Below are positions 1 through 8,173 of a stretch of DNA of 64,000 nt, piece by piece. The notes under the pieces were generated by a model. It searched no databases and was not told the DNA's origin. It saw nothing but the letters and a program-made list of their open reading frames with translations. Origin of the DNA: JAMXLO01 sp037201625 (GTDB lineage Bacteria > Pseudomonadota > Alphaproteobacteria > Acetobacterales > Acetobacteraceae); contig JBBCGR010000004.1 of NCBI GenBank assembly GCA_037201625.1, forward strand, positions 868,001-932,000. Reading direction: 5' to 3'. Position 1 is the stretch's first letter. Each line of letters opens with the position of its first letter. The translations under genes were made by a program, and so were the position numbers.

Positions 1-954
1 GAACACCGCGCAGCCCGGCAGCACGAAATCGACCCGGTCGGGACCGACGCAGGGATGTGCCTCCAGCCCCGCCCGCCCCAGCGCACGGAGATTGTCCAGC
101 GCCTCGGCCGCCGCATCGGCGGTCAGCACCGTGCCGTCCACCAGCGGACGGCGATAGCGCGACAATCCCAGCGCGACGCCGGCCAGCGTGGTGACGGTGC
201 CGCTGGTGCCCAGCAACTGCACGCCGCCCTCGCGGATCTCCCGGCTGATGCAGTGCACCGCCTCGAACCCGGTGAGGCGCGCGGCGACGTCGTCGACCAT
301 GGCCTCGAACCCCTCGGGGTCGAACCCGGCCTGGCCGAAGCGCTCGGCCAGCGTCACCACGCCGACCGGCAGGGAATCATAGCCGATCAGCTCCGGCCGT
401 CCGCCGGCATCGATCCGCACCCAGGCAAGCTCGGTCGAGCCGCCGCCGATGTCGAACAGCAGCGCCCGACGGCCCCAGCCCTCCAGCAGTGGCGCACAGC
501 TCTCCAGCGCCAGCTCGGCTTCCTCGCGGGCCGAGATGACGCCGATGTCCAGCCCGGTCTCCTGCTTCACCTGGGCCAGGAAGGCGCGGCCGTTCACCGC
601 CCGCCGGCAGGCTTCGGTGGCGATCGCGCGGACCTTGCGCAGCGGCCGACGTTCCAGCCGCGCGGCACAGGCCTGCAGCGCCGAGAGCGCGCGGTCCATG
701 GCCGCCGGGCTGAGCTGGCCGGTGCGGTGCAGGCCCTCGCCGAGGCGGACGATGCGGCTGAAGCTGTCGATGACGCGGAAGCCGTTGCCGGCGGGGGAGG
801 CGACCAGCATCCGGCAGTTGTTGGTGCCCAGATCGAGTGCCGCGAAAGCGGGCGCGACGAACCGGCGCGGTTCACTCGCCTGGCGTGAGGCGAGGTCGAC
901 CGGGGATTGCTCCTGCCGCGGAATCATCCACGTATTGTCATCCGCGGCCACCAT
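1..954 (-). CDS. Ppx/GppA family phosphatase (3' end off the left edge)
   Basis: Exopolyphosphatase/guanosine pentaphosphatase family, ASKHA fold: removes terminal phosphate from polyphosphate or pppGpp in the cytosol. 318 codons are readable and the frame is open at base 1, so the C-terminus is missing. Visible landmarks are the first phosphate-binding strand LDLGTNNCRML (about residues 40-50), the second loop FDIGGGSTELAW, GTSGTVTTLAGVALG, and HPCVGPDR close to the left edge. The start is uncertain: ATG at 954 has no clear Shine-Dalgarno sequence and an in-frame ATG at 927 is equally possible; homologues begin near the LDLGTNN strand, so the first ~39 residues are weakly supported. Same strand and downstream of the phosphoketolase, 98 bp apart. 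Ppx versus GppA cannot be decided from this part. Confidence 0.9.
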   Translation of the reverse strand, partial: MVAADDNTWMIPRQEQSPVDLASRQASEPRRFVAPAFAALDLGTNNCRMLVASPAGNGFRVIDSFSRIVRLGEGLHRTGQLSPAAMDRALSALQACAARLERRPLRKVRAIATEACRRAVNGRAFLAQVKQETGLDIGVISAREEAELALESCAPLLEGWGRRALLFDIGGGSTELAWVRIDAGGRPELIGYDSLPVGVVTLAERFGQAGFDPEGFEAMVDDVAARLTGFEAVHCISREIREGGVQLLGTSGTVTTLAGVALGLSRYRRPLVDGTVLTADAAAEALDNLRALGRAGLEAHPCVGPDRVDFVLPGCAVF

Positions 955-1052
955 CTCAGGCAAGCATTGTCGAATGGCTTGCCATCTTTTCACTTTATCG
1001 TCAGCCAGGACCACCAGTCACGATCGGCGGTCACAAGGGTCAGTGACGGGCG

Positions 1053-3446
1053 TCAGGTGGGCGCCTCCCAACGCCATTCGCTGACTTCCGGCATGTCCTC
1101 GCCGTGCTGCCGGATATACGCCTCGTGGTCGATCAGCCGGTCGCGCAGCCACTGTTTGGCGTACGCGCTGCGGTAGCCGAGCTGCGGCAGCCGGTCGATC
1201 ACGTCGCCGGCCAAATGGAACCGGTCCAGGTCGTTGCGCACCACCATGTCGAACGGCGTGGTCGTGGTGCCTTCTTCCTTGTAGCCGCGCACGTGGATGT
1301 TGTCGTGATTGGTGCGCCGGTAGGTCAGCCGGTGGATCAGCCAGGGATAGCCGTGGAACGCGAAGATCACCGGCCGGTCGGTGGTGAAGATGGCGTCGAA
1401 GTCATGGTCGGTCAGCCCGTGCGGATGTTCGCTGCGAGGTTGTAACGTCATCAGGTCGACCACGTTGACCACGCGGATGCGCAGGCCCGGCACCAGCCGG
1501 CGCAGCACGCTGACCGCGGCCAGCGTCTCCAGCGTCGGCACGTCGCCGGCACACGCCATCACCACGTCGGGGATGCCGTCCTTGTCGTTGCTCGCCCACT
1601 CCCAGATGCCGATCCCTGCCGTGCAGTGCTTCACCGCTTCGTCCATGCTGAGCCATTGCGGCGAGGGCTGCTTGCCGGCGACGATCACGTTGATTCGGTG
1701 CCAGCTTCGCAGGCAATGGTCGGCGACGAACAGCAGTGAGTTGGCGTCGGGCGGCAGGTAGACCCGCACCGTGTCGGCCTTCTTGTTGCAGACATAGTCG
1801 ATGAAGCCCGGATCCTGGTGGCTGAAGCCGTTATGGTCCTGCCGCCAGACATGCGACGTCAGCAGGTAGTTCAGCGACGGGATGGGCCGCCGCCACACGA
1901 TCTCCCGGCTCGTCTTCAGCCACTTGGCGTGCTGGTTGAACATCGAATCGATGATGTGGATGAACGCCTCGTAGCAGGAGAACAGCCCGTGCCGGCCGGT
2001 CAGGACATAGCCCTCCAGCCAGCCCTGGCAGGTGTGCTCCGAGAGGATCTCCATCACCCTGCCGCCCGGCGCCAGATGGTCGTCGTAGGGCAGGGTGGTG
2101 GCGTTCCAGGCGCGGTCGGTGACCTCGAACACATGCGACAGCCGGTTGGAGGCGGTCTCGTCGGGGCCGAACAGGCGGAAATTGCGACCCGCCGCGCTGT
2201 CGCGCATGACGTCGCGCAGCCAGCCGCCAAGGACCGCGGTGGCCTCGCCGTCCTCTGCGCCCGGCCGTGACACGGTCACCGCGTAGCCGGCGATGGCCGG
2301 CAGTTCGAGCGCACGCATCAGCAGCCCGCCATTGGCGTGCGGGTTGGCGCTCATGCGGCGCTCGCCGGTCGGCGCCAGCGCCGCGATCTCCGGCCGCAGC
2401 GCGCCTTCTTCGGTGAAGAGTTCCGCCGGACGATAGCTCTGCATCCAGGATTCGAGCTGCTTCACATGCGCCGGATTGGTCGCCAGCCCCGCCAGCGGCA
2501 CCTGGTGGGAGCGCCAGGAGCCCTCGGTCTTCAGTCCGTCCACCTCCTTGGGGCCGGTCCAGCCCTTCGGGGTCTTCAGGATGATCATCGGCCAGATCGG
2601 CCGCTCGGTGGAGCCGCCGCCCTGGCGCGCCTTCGCCTGGATGGCGCGGATCTCGTCGAACACATTGTCCAGCGTCGCGGCCATCTTCTGGTGCATCACC
2701 TGCGGGTCGTCGCCCTCGACCAGGTACGGGCGGTAGCCGTAGCCGATGAACAGGCTGTGCAGTTCGTCGGGGCCGATGCGCGCGAGGATGGTCGGATTGG
2801 CGATCTTGTAGCCGTTGAGATGCAGGATCGGCAGCACCGCGCCGTCGGTCGCCGGATTGAGGAACTTGTTGGAATGCCATGACGTGGCCATCGGTCCGGT
2901 CTCGGCCTCGCCGTCGCCCACGACGGTGGCCGCGATCAGGTCGGGATTGTCGAACACCGCGCCATAGGCGTGCGACAGCGCATAGCCGAGTTCGCCGCCC
3001 TCATGGATCGAACCGGGAGTCTCCGGGGCGGCGTGGCTCGGGATGCCGCCGGGGAAGCTGAACTGGCGGAACAGCCGCTGGATGCCAAGCTCGCTGCGCG
3101 GCACATGTGCGTAGAGTTCGCTGTAGGTGCCGTCCAGCCAGGCGCTGGCGACCACGCCGGGCCCGCCGTGGCCGGGGCCGGCGATGAAGATCATGTCGAG
3201 GTCGCGCGCGCGGATCATCCGGTTGAGATGCGCGTAGACGAAGTTCAGCCCGGGCGTGGTTCCCCAATGCCCCAGCAACCGCGGCTTGATGTGCGCGAGT
3301 TCCAGCGGTTCGCGGAGCAGGGGATTGTCGAGCAGGTAGATCTGCCCGACCGAGAGGTAGTTGGCCGCTCGCCACCATGCATCGATCAGATGCTCCTCCT
3401 CCTGCGAAAGCGGTGCGGCTGCGGACGAAGCGACATCGTCTGTCAT
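1053..3446 (-). CDS. xfp: Phosphoketolase (xylulose-5-P / fructose-6-P)
   Basis: Thiamine-diphosphate enzyme cleaving xylulose 5-phosphate (and often fructose 6-phosphate) with phosphate to acetyl phosphate plus glyceraldehyde 3-phosphate or erythrose 4-phosphate. At 797 residues it has the full length of the family. Visible: GHWGTTPGLNF (about 59-69), GPGHGGPG (90-97), the ThDP/Mg motif GDGEAETGP (177-185) followed by SNKFLN, and QDHNGFSHQDPGF in the second half. A strong SD (GAAGGAGG) lies 6-7 bases before the ATG. No acetate kinase or phosphotransacetylase is next to it; the acetyl phosphate sink must be elsewhere. Xylulose-only versus dual specificity cannot be read from the sequence. With zwf and rpiA in the same window it fits a pentose-phosphate-based carbon flow typical of acetic acid bacteria (inference). 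Confidence 0.97.
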   Translation of the reverse strand: MTDDVASSAAAPLSQEEEHLIDAWWRAANYLSVGQIYLLDNPLLREPLELAHIKPRLLGHWGTTPGLNFVYAHLNRMIRARDLDMIFIAGPGHGGPGVVASAWLDGTYSELYAHVPRSELGIQRLFRQFSFPGGIPSHAAPETPGSIHEGGELGYALSHAYGAVFDNPDLIAATVVGDGEAETGPMATSWHSNKFLNPATDGAVLPILHLNGYKIANPTILARIGPDELHSLFIGYGYRPYLVEGDDPQVMHQKMAATLDNVFDEIRAIQAKARQGGGSTERPIWPMIILKTPKGWTGPKEVDGLKTEGSWRSHQVPLAGLATNPAHVKQLESWMQSYRPAELFTEEGALRPEIAALAPTGERRMSANPHANGGLLMRALELPAIAGYAVTVSRPGAEDGEATAVLGGWLRDVMRDSAAGRNFRLFGPDETASNRLSHVFEVTDRAWNATTLPYDDHLAPGGRVMEILSEHTCQGWLEGYVLTGRHGLFSCYEAFIHIIDSMFNQHAKWLKTSREIVWRRPIPSLNYLLTSHVWRQDHNGFSHQDPGFIDYVCNKKADTVRVYLPPDANSLLFVADHCLRSWHRINVIVAGKQPSPQWLSMDEAVKHCTAGIGIWEWASNDKDGIPDVVMACAGDVPTLETLAAVSVLRRLVPGLRIRVVNVVDLMTLQPRSEHPHGLTDHDFDAIFTTDRPVIFAFHGYPWLIHRLTYRRTNHDNIHVRGYKEEGTTTTPFDMVVRNDLDRFHLAGDVIDRLPQLGYRSAYAKQWLRDRLIDHEAYIRQHGEDMPEVSEWRWEAPT

Positions 3447-3628
3447 GGCGAGCCTCCTTCAGGGAGTGGACATGGCGCGGACATGGGCCATGGGTAGCTG
3501 GGAAGATGCGCCGGCGGCCGTCTTGTCCAGGACCGCCATCCTGCATGCCGTTGCGGCACAGGAAGGGTTGACGCCGTCGTTGCCGAACGTCCCGCCGGCC
3601 GCGAGGGCCTGCGTCGAAGCCCGCCGGG

Positions 3629-4129
3629 CTACGTCGGCGGATGCCAGTCCGGCGGGGTGTCGTGGTCGGGATGCTGATAGTTGGCGATGCGCGACAGGTC
3701 CTCCGGCGGATTGCCGCTGCCCGTCGCGTGTGCCTGCAGCCTCTCGAACTGCGCCGGGTCGAAATTCGCCAGCCTGCCCTCGATGCCGTCGATCTGCGAC
3801 AGCACCACGTCGCCGGGCCGGTCCAGGCTGCCGACGGTCAGGCCGATGGACCCTTGCCGCTGGAGATAGGCGAAGGTCAGTGGCGTGCCGCAGCGTGCGC
3901 AGAAGCCGCGTTCTGCCGCTGAGGAACTGCGGAACGTGCTGGGTGCGCCGTGCGTCCAGGCGAAGTTGTCGAGGCCGATGTTCGCCCATGCCATGAACGG
4001 GCCGCCGACCGCCTTCTGGCACATGCGGCAGTGGCAGATGCCGGCACGATCGGGAGCGGCGTAGAACGCGTAGCGTACCGCGCCGCACTGGCAGCCGCCG
4101 GTCATCACCGGCTTGCGTTGTCCGCTCAT
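3629..4129 (-). CDS. GFA-domain zinc protein
   Basis: Member of the family named after glutathione-dependent formaldehyde-activating enzyme (Gfa, CENP-V fold); most members have no proven substrate. 166 residues. Zinc ligands are clear: C13-x-C15, C32-x-C34-x2-C37 and C77-x2-C80, the full set for two zinc sites. The start ATG follows a GAGAGGGTG ribosome site. It is divergent from the quinone reductase gene with only 38 bp between the two starts, so the promoters probably overlap the coding regions. Whether it binds glutathione is unknown; a formaldehyde role should not be assumed. Confidence 0.88.
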   Translation of the reverse strand: MSGQRKPVMTGGCQCGAVRYAFYAAPDRAGICHCRMCQKAVGGPFMAWANIGLDNFAWTHGAPSTFRSSSAAERGFCARCGTPLTFAYLQRQGSIGLTVGSLDRPGDVVLSQIDGIEGRLANFDPAQFERLQAHATGSGNPPEDLSRIANYQHPDHDTPPDWHPPT

Positions 4130-4167
4130 TGGTTCACCCTCTCGTTCGCAGCGATCGAGGAGGCCGG

Positions 4168-5160
4168 ATGATGCGCGCCGTGTGGTACGACCGGCAAGGA
4201 CCGGCGGATGAAGTGTTGGTGTATGGGGAACTGCCGACGCCGGAGCCGGGCAGCTATGAGGTCCGCGTCAGGCTGGAGGCGGCCGGCGTCAATCCATCCG
4301 ACACCTATCGCCGCCGGGGACCGGTGCCGGCCATGGAGTATCCGCGCGTCATCACCTGCAGCGACGGCGCCGGCGTGGTGGACAGCGTCGGACCCATGGT
4401 GGCGGAAAGCTGGGTGGGCCGCCGGGTGTGGCTCTACAACGGCCAGCGCAACGGCCGCTGGATGGGCACCGCGGCGGAATACATCGCGCTGAACGCCGAT
4501 CTCGTGATGCCGCTGCCCGACGATGTGTCGTTTGCCGAGGGCGCCACGCTCGGGGTTCCTGGCATGACGGCGCATTACTGCGTCCATGTGGCAGGCGCGG
4601 TGCAGGGGCGGACGCTCCTGGTGACCGGCGCCGCCGGTGCGGTGGGACACTATGCGGTGCAGCTTGCCAAATGGGGCGGCGCGACGGTGATCGCGACGGT
4701 CAGTTCCGAGGTCAAGGCCGATCGCGCCCGCGCGGGTGGTGCCGACCACGTGATCAACTACCGTACCGAGGATGTTGCCGCGCGCGTGCACGACATCACC
4801 GGCGGCGAGGGCGTGGACCACGTCGTGGACGTGGATTTCGGCGGCAACCTCGCGGCGACGTTGCGCTGCGTGCGGCCGAACGGCAGCGTGGCGATCTACG
4901 CCTCCAACGGCGAGCGCTCGCCGCGCCTGCCGGTGGGCGATCTCATGCAGCGCAACATCACGCTGTATCCGATGGCGCTGCCCGGCACGCCGCCGGCGCC
5001 ACGCAAGCGGGCACAGACCGACATGGCGCGCTGGATCGCGACCGGACCGCGCCTGCTGTCGGTGGCGGCGCAATTTCCGCTGGCCGAGGCGGCGGCGGCG
5101 CACCAGACGGTCGAGCGGGGCGGCAAGGTGGGCACCGTGGTGATCGACTGCGCGCGCTGA
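4168..5160 (+). CDS. NADPH:quinone reductase-like MDR oxidoreductase
   Basis: Zinc-independent medium-chain dehydrogenase/reductase of the quinone oxidoreductase (zeta-crystallin) type; expected to reduce quinones or enals with NADPH. 330 residues from the ATG at 4168, which follows GAGGAGG; an ATG directly after it (4171) would serve too, while the frame extends upstream to 4129 without a ribosome site. Visible: N-terminal GroES-like fold with AAGVNPSDTYRRRG, the Rossmann motif GAAGAVGHYAVQLAKWGGA about residues 153-171, and a C-terminal QTVERGGKVGTVV ending. No catalytic or structural zinc cysteines are present. Divergent neighbour is the GFA protein. Substrate not predictable. Confidence 0.92.
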   Translation: MMRAVWYDRQGPADEVLVYGELPTPEPGSYEVRVRLEAAGVNPSDTYRRRGPVPAMEYPRVITCSDGAGVVDSVGPMVAESWVGRRVWLYNGQRNGRWMGTAAEYIALNADLVMPLPDDVSFAEGATLGVPGMTAHYCVHVAGAVQGRTLLVTGAAGAVGHYAVQLAKWGGATVIATVSSEVKADRARAGGADHVINYRTEDVAARVHDITGGEGVDHVVDVDFGGNLAATLRCVRPNGSVAIYASNGERSPRLPVGDLMQRNITLYPMALPGTPPAPRKRAQTDMARWIATGPRLLSVAAQFPLAEAAAAHQTVERGGKVGTVVIDCAR

Positions 5161-5256
5161 AGGGAATCACGATCGGTCGAGCGCATCGGCGGCTTCCCTT
5201 TGATCGGCCGGGCGGCGTCCCAACGTACCGGCCAGACTGCTGTCTGGAGTGAGCAG

Positions 5257-5631
5257 ATGATGAAGACCCGAGCGGCCGCCCTCGCGGCGGCTCTGCTGCT
5301 GGCGGGGGCGGTTCCCGCTCTCGCCGAGCCGACGTCGCCCAAAGCGGGCGCGGCGTCGCTGCAGGACCCGATGTCCGAGACGATGATCCGCAAGGTCGGC
5401 ACGGCGCTGCGCCACGTCGCGACGATCCGCGAGCAATATGCGCAGAAGGCGCAGGCGGTGAATTCCGACCAGCAGCGGCAGGACCTGTCGGCGCAGGCCG
5501 AGAAGGACATGCTGAAGGCGGTGACCGATCAGGGCCTGACAATGGAGGAGTACGACCAGACGATGCAGGCGGCGAAGGACAACGCCGTGCTGCGTCAGCG
5601 GCTGGCCTCGGTCGCGCAGTCCAGCGACTGA
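5257..5631 (+). CDS. Small exported DUF4168-like protein
   Basis: 124 residues from the ATG at 5257 (a second ATG follows at once), preceded by TGGAGTGAG. N-terminus is a clear signal peptide: MMKTR, a hydrophobic Ala/Leu core and an ALAEP cleavage region near residue 22. The mature part is a short helical polypeptide rich in Gln, Ala and Met, with a VRKVGTALRHV-like helix and a second helix containing LTMEEYDQTMQAAKDN, resembling the DUF4168 family of periplasmic proteins. Function unknown. The gene ends 37 bp past the start of the trmJ stop region on the other strand, so the two 3' ends overlap (5595-5631). Confidence 0.75.
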   Translation: MMKTRAAALAAALLLAGAVPALAEPTSPKAGAASLQDPMSETMIRKVGTALRHVATIREQYAQKAQAVNSDQQRQDLSAQAEKDMLKAVTDQGLTMEEYDQTMQAAKDNAVLRQRLASVAQSSD

Positions 5632-6467
5632 CGCGGCGCCGGCACTGGGTCCAGCGCTGGCTCTGCGCCGAGTGCCGGCGCGGCTTCCTCGAGACGTCCC
5701 ATCTGCCGGCGGCCGATCGCCAGTTCGGTGACGACGCCGTGCAGGGTGCGCAGTTCCTGCTCGGTGATCTCGCCGCGCTCGAACAGGTGGCGGATGTTGC
5801 GGACCATGCCAGGGCGTTTCGGCAGGTTGCGCAGGAAGCCGCAGGCGTCGAGCTGGTCGACCAGATGCGCCAGGAAATTCTCGAGCTCGCGCTTGGTGGC
5901 GACCCGCGTTTCGTTGGTCATCAGCGTCTGCGCCGGCGTCGGTTCGTCCGCCATCCACCATTCATAGGCCAGGACCATCACCGCCTGGGCGAGGTTCAAT
6001 GACATGAAGGCCGGGTTGAGCGGATAGCGCACCAGCGCGTCCGCCTGCGCCATGTCGTCGTTGTCGAGCCCGGCACGCTCCGGCCCGAACAGTACGCCGG
6101 AGCGCAGGCCGCGCGCGCCGATGGCACGCAGTTCCACGCCGGCCCCGCGCGCGGTCAGCACCGGCTTGATGATGTGACGCGGCCGCGGGCAGGTGGCGAA
6201 GACGCGGTGCAGGTCGGCGACGGCATCGGGCACCGTCGCGAACACGGTCGCCGCATCCAGGATGCGATCGGCGCCCGAGGCGTTGCGCCAGGCCTTCTCC
6301 TGCGGCCAGCCGTCACGCGGCGCGACCAGGCGAAGGTGGAACAGGCCGCCATTCGCCATCGCGCGGGCGCAGGCGCCGATGTTGTCGGCAAGCTGCGGGC
6401 GCACCAGGATGACGACCGGCGAATTCTCGATCGGCACCAGGTCGGCGCCGCCGTCGCGGCCGGTCAT
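5595..6467 (-). CDS. trmJ: tRNA 2'-O-methyltransferase TrmJ (SpoU family)
   Basis: SPOUT-class RNA methyltransferase expected to methylate the 2'-OH of nucleotide 32 in several tRNAs with SAM. 290 residues. Visible: motif 1 VVILVRPQLADNIGACARAM at the N-terminus, motif 2 LFGPERAGLDNDD, motif 3 MSLNLAQAVMVLAYEW, all belonging to the trefoil-knot fold, followed by a helical C-terminal extension that ends in a disordered Pro/Ala tail. The ATG at 6467 overlaps the cysS stop by the four bases ATGA, so translation is probably coupled to cysS. The frame can be read further upstream but that part is the cysS shadow. Confidence 0.93.
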   Translation of the reverse strand: MTGRDGGADLVPIENSPVVILVRPQLADNIGACARAMANGGLFHLRLVAPRDGWPQEKAWRNASGADRILDAATVFATVPDAVADLHRVFATCPRPRHIIKPVLTARGAGVELRAIGARGLRSGVLFGPERAGLDNDDMAQADALVRYPLNPAFMSLNLAQAVMVLAYEWWMADEPTPAQTLMTNETRVATKRELENFLAHLVDQLDACGFLRNLPKRPGMVRNIRHLFERGEITEQELRTLHGVVTELAIGRRQMGRLEEAAPALGAEPALDPVPAPRQSLDCATEASR

Positions 6468-7813
6468 TTCGACCGCCGCCACGTGGTGCCTTGCGCGCTG
6501 TCCTCGAAGGTGATGCCGCGGGCCGCCCATTCGGCGCGGATCGCATCGGCGCGGGCGAAGTCGCGTGCCTTGCGCGCCGCCAGCCGTTCCGCGATCGCCG
6601 CCTCGATCGCGGCGGCATCGTCGGTGCCGCCGCGGAACCAGTCCTGCGCGTGGTGCTGCAGCAGCCCCATGACGTTGCCTGCCGCGTGAAGCCCGCACGC
6701 GGCCTCGAAATCGCCGGCGAGCGCGCCGTCCGCGAGCGCGTGCATCGCCGACAGCGCGAGCGGCGTGTTGAGGTCGTCGCACAGCGCCGCCATCACGGGC
6801 GCCGGCACGTCGACCGCGGCCAACTCCGGATAACGCTCCAGCGCGCGATAGAACCTGTCCAGTTCGCGCTTCGCCTCGGCCAGCGCGGCATCGGAGAAAT
6901 CCGGGGTCGAGCGGTAATGCGTGCGGATCAGCGCCAGCCGTGCCGTCTCGGCCGAGACCTTCGCCAGCACCTCGCGAATGGTGAAGAAATTGCCGAGGCT
7001 TTTCGACATCTTCTCGCCGTCGACCTGCAGCATGCCGCTGTGGATCCAGTAGCGAGCGAAATGGCTGCCGGGAAATGCGCAGACGCTCTGCGCCAGTTCG
7101 TTCTCGTGGTGCGGGAAGATCAGGTCGCTGCCGCCGCCGTGGAGGTCGAAGGTCTCGCCGAGATAGCGCCACGACATGGCGCTGCACTCGATATGCCAGC
7201 CGGGCCGGCCGCGGCCCCAGGGGCTGTCCCAGCCGGGAATTTCCGGCGGCGACGGCTTCCACAGCACGAAGTCGCCGGCGTCGCGCTTGTAGGGCGCCAC
7301 GTCGATCCGCGCGCCGGCCAGCAGCTCATCCGGGCTGCGTCCAGACAGATGCCCATACGCGCGGTAACTCGGCACGGAGAACAGCACGTGGCCTTCCGCG
7401 GCATAGGCGTGGCCGCCGGCGATCAGCCGCTGGATGATCTCGACCATCTCGCCGATGTGCTGCGTGGCGCGTGGCTCGTGGTCCGGCGGCAGCACGCCGA
7501 GTGCTGCCATGTCGATGTGGAAATCCTCCGTGGTGCGCGCGGTGATCGAGGTGATCGGCTCGCCGCTCTCTCTGGCGCGCGCGTTGATCTTGTCGTCCAC
7601 GTCGGTGATGTTGCGCACGTAGGTGACGCGCGGGTACAGCACGCGCAGCAGGCGGACCAGCACGTCGTAGACGATCATCGTGCGTGCGTTGCCGATATGC
7701 GCGAGGTCGTAGACGGTCGGGCCACAGACGTAGATACGCACGTGCTGCGGTTCGAGTGGCTCGAACCGTTCCTTGCGGCGGCTCAGGCTGTTGTGCAGAT
7801 GCAGCGCGTGCAT
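6464..7813 (-). CDS. cysS: Cysteinyl-tRNA synthetase
   Basis: Class I aminoacyl-tRNA synthetase charging tRNA-Cys. 449 residues, slightly short of the usual ~460. Visible: YVCGPTVYDLAHIGNAR with the HIGH-type signature HIGN at about 39-42 and the zinc Cys at 30; GWHIECSAMS (second zinc Cys), FPHHENELAQS (His/Glu zinc ligands), and the KMSKS loop KMSKSLGNFFT near residue 270. The C-terminal DALR-like helical part and a short zinc-lacking end follow. It is first in a two-gene unit with trmJ (ATGA overlap). Upstream lies a 360-bp intergenic stretch with several hairpins. Confidence 0.98.
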   Translation of the reverse strand: MHALHLHNSLSRRKERFEPLEPQHVRIYVCGPTVYDLAHIGNARTMIVYDVLVRLLRVLYPRVTYVRNITDVDDKINARARESGEPITSITARTTEDFHIDMAALGVLPPDHEPRATQHIGEMVEIIQRLIAGGHAYAAEGHVLFSVPSYRAYGHLSGRSPDELLAGARIDVAPYKRDAGDFVLWKPSPPEIPGWDSPWGRGRPGWHIECSAMSWRYLGETFDLHGGGSDLIFPHHENELAQSVCAFPGSHFARYWIHSGMLQVDGEKMSKSLGNFFTIREVLAKVSAETARLALIRTHYRSTPDFSDAALAEAKRELDRFYRALERYPELAAVDVPAPVMAALCDDLNTPLALSAMHALADGALAGDFEAACGLHAAGNVMGLLQHHAQDWFRGGTDDAAAIEAAIAERLAARKARDFARADAIRAEWAARGITFEDSAQGTTWRRSK

Positions 7814-8027
7814 GAACGTCTCTCAGGGGTATCGCGGGGGGCCGGTCACGAAGCCAGACAGCGCGGGCCGGCGGCAGGTGAAACCCTGCTCAGTTCCAGT
7901 TGCCGCATCGTGCGCGGCGACAGGGACGAATCCTGCCAGATCGCGGCCGATACGGAAGCGATGATCGTGCCATGACCGGTTTCTACCAGCGATCTCCGGC
8001 TGGCGGCAAGCTTGGCCAGGAGTAGCG

Positions 8028-8096
8028 CAGGGCTCTGCCCTGGAACCCGCCCGGGGGCCTTGCCCCCGGGACCCCCAGCAAAGGCGCAGCCTTTGC
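8028..8096. repeat. Triple-hairpin intergenic repeat
   Basis: Three perfect hairpins in a row, each with a three-base loop: CAGGGC-TCT-GCCCTG (8028-8042), CCCGGGGGC-CTT-GCCCCCGGG (8050-8070) and GCAAAGGC-GCA-GCCTTTGC (8078-8096). They lie in the 360-bp gap 7814-8173 between cysS and the efflux gene. The regular stem/loop design looks like a mobile-type palindromic repeat (REP/ERIC-like) of the kind scattered in Rhodospirillales genomes rather than a single terminator, because none is followed by a T run. Direction and function are not determined. Confidence 0.75.
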
Positions 8097-8116
8097 AATC
8101 CGATTGTTTCGCGTGG

Positions 8117-8166
8117 CTGGGGAGGGGGGAAGCAGCATTTGATCGGATGTCGCTTCCCCTCCCCAG
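8117..8166. repeat. G-rich/C-rich inverted repeat downstream of the efflux gene
   Basis: Left arm CTGGGGAGGGGGGAAG (8117-8132) and right arm CTTCCCCTCCCCAG (8153-8166) pair over 14 bp with two extra G in the left arm, loop about 20 bases. It lies 8 bp beyond the stop codon of the MFS gene (minus strand) and could stop its transcription or protect the mRNA end; it lacks a U tract on either strand. The rest of 7814-8173 shows no gene. Confidence 0.6.
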
Positions 8167-8173
8167 TCACGCC

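Noticed and set aside
8028..8096. Triple hairpins considered as a CRISPR-like array or tRNA remnant
   Set aside because: The stems differ from each other, no direct repeat/spacer pattern and no acceptor/anticodon features.
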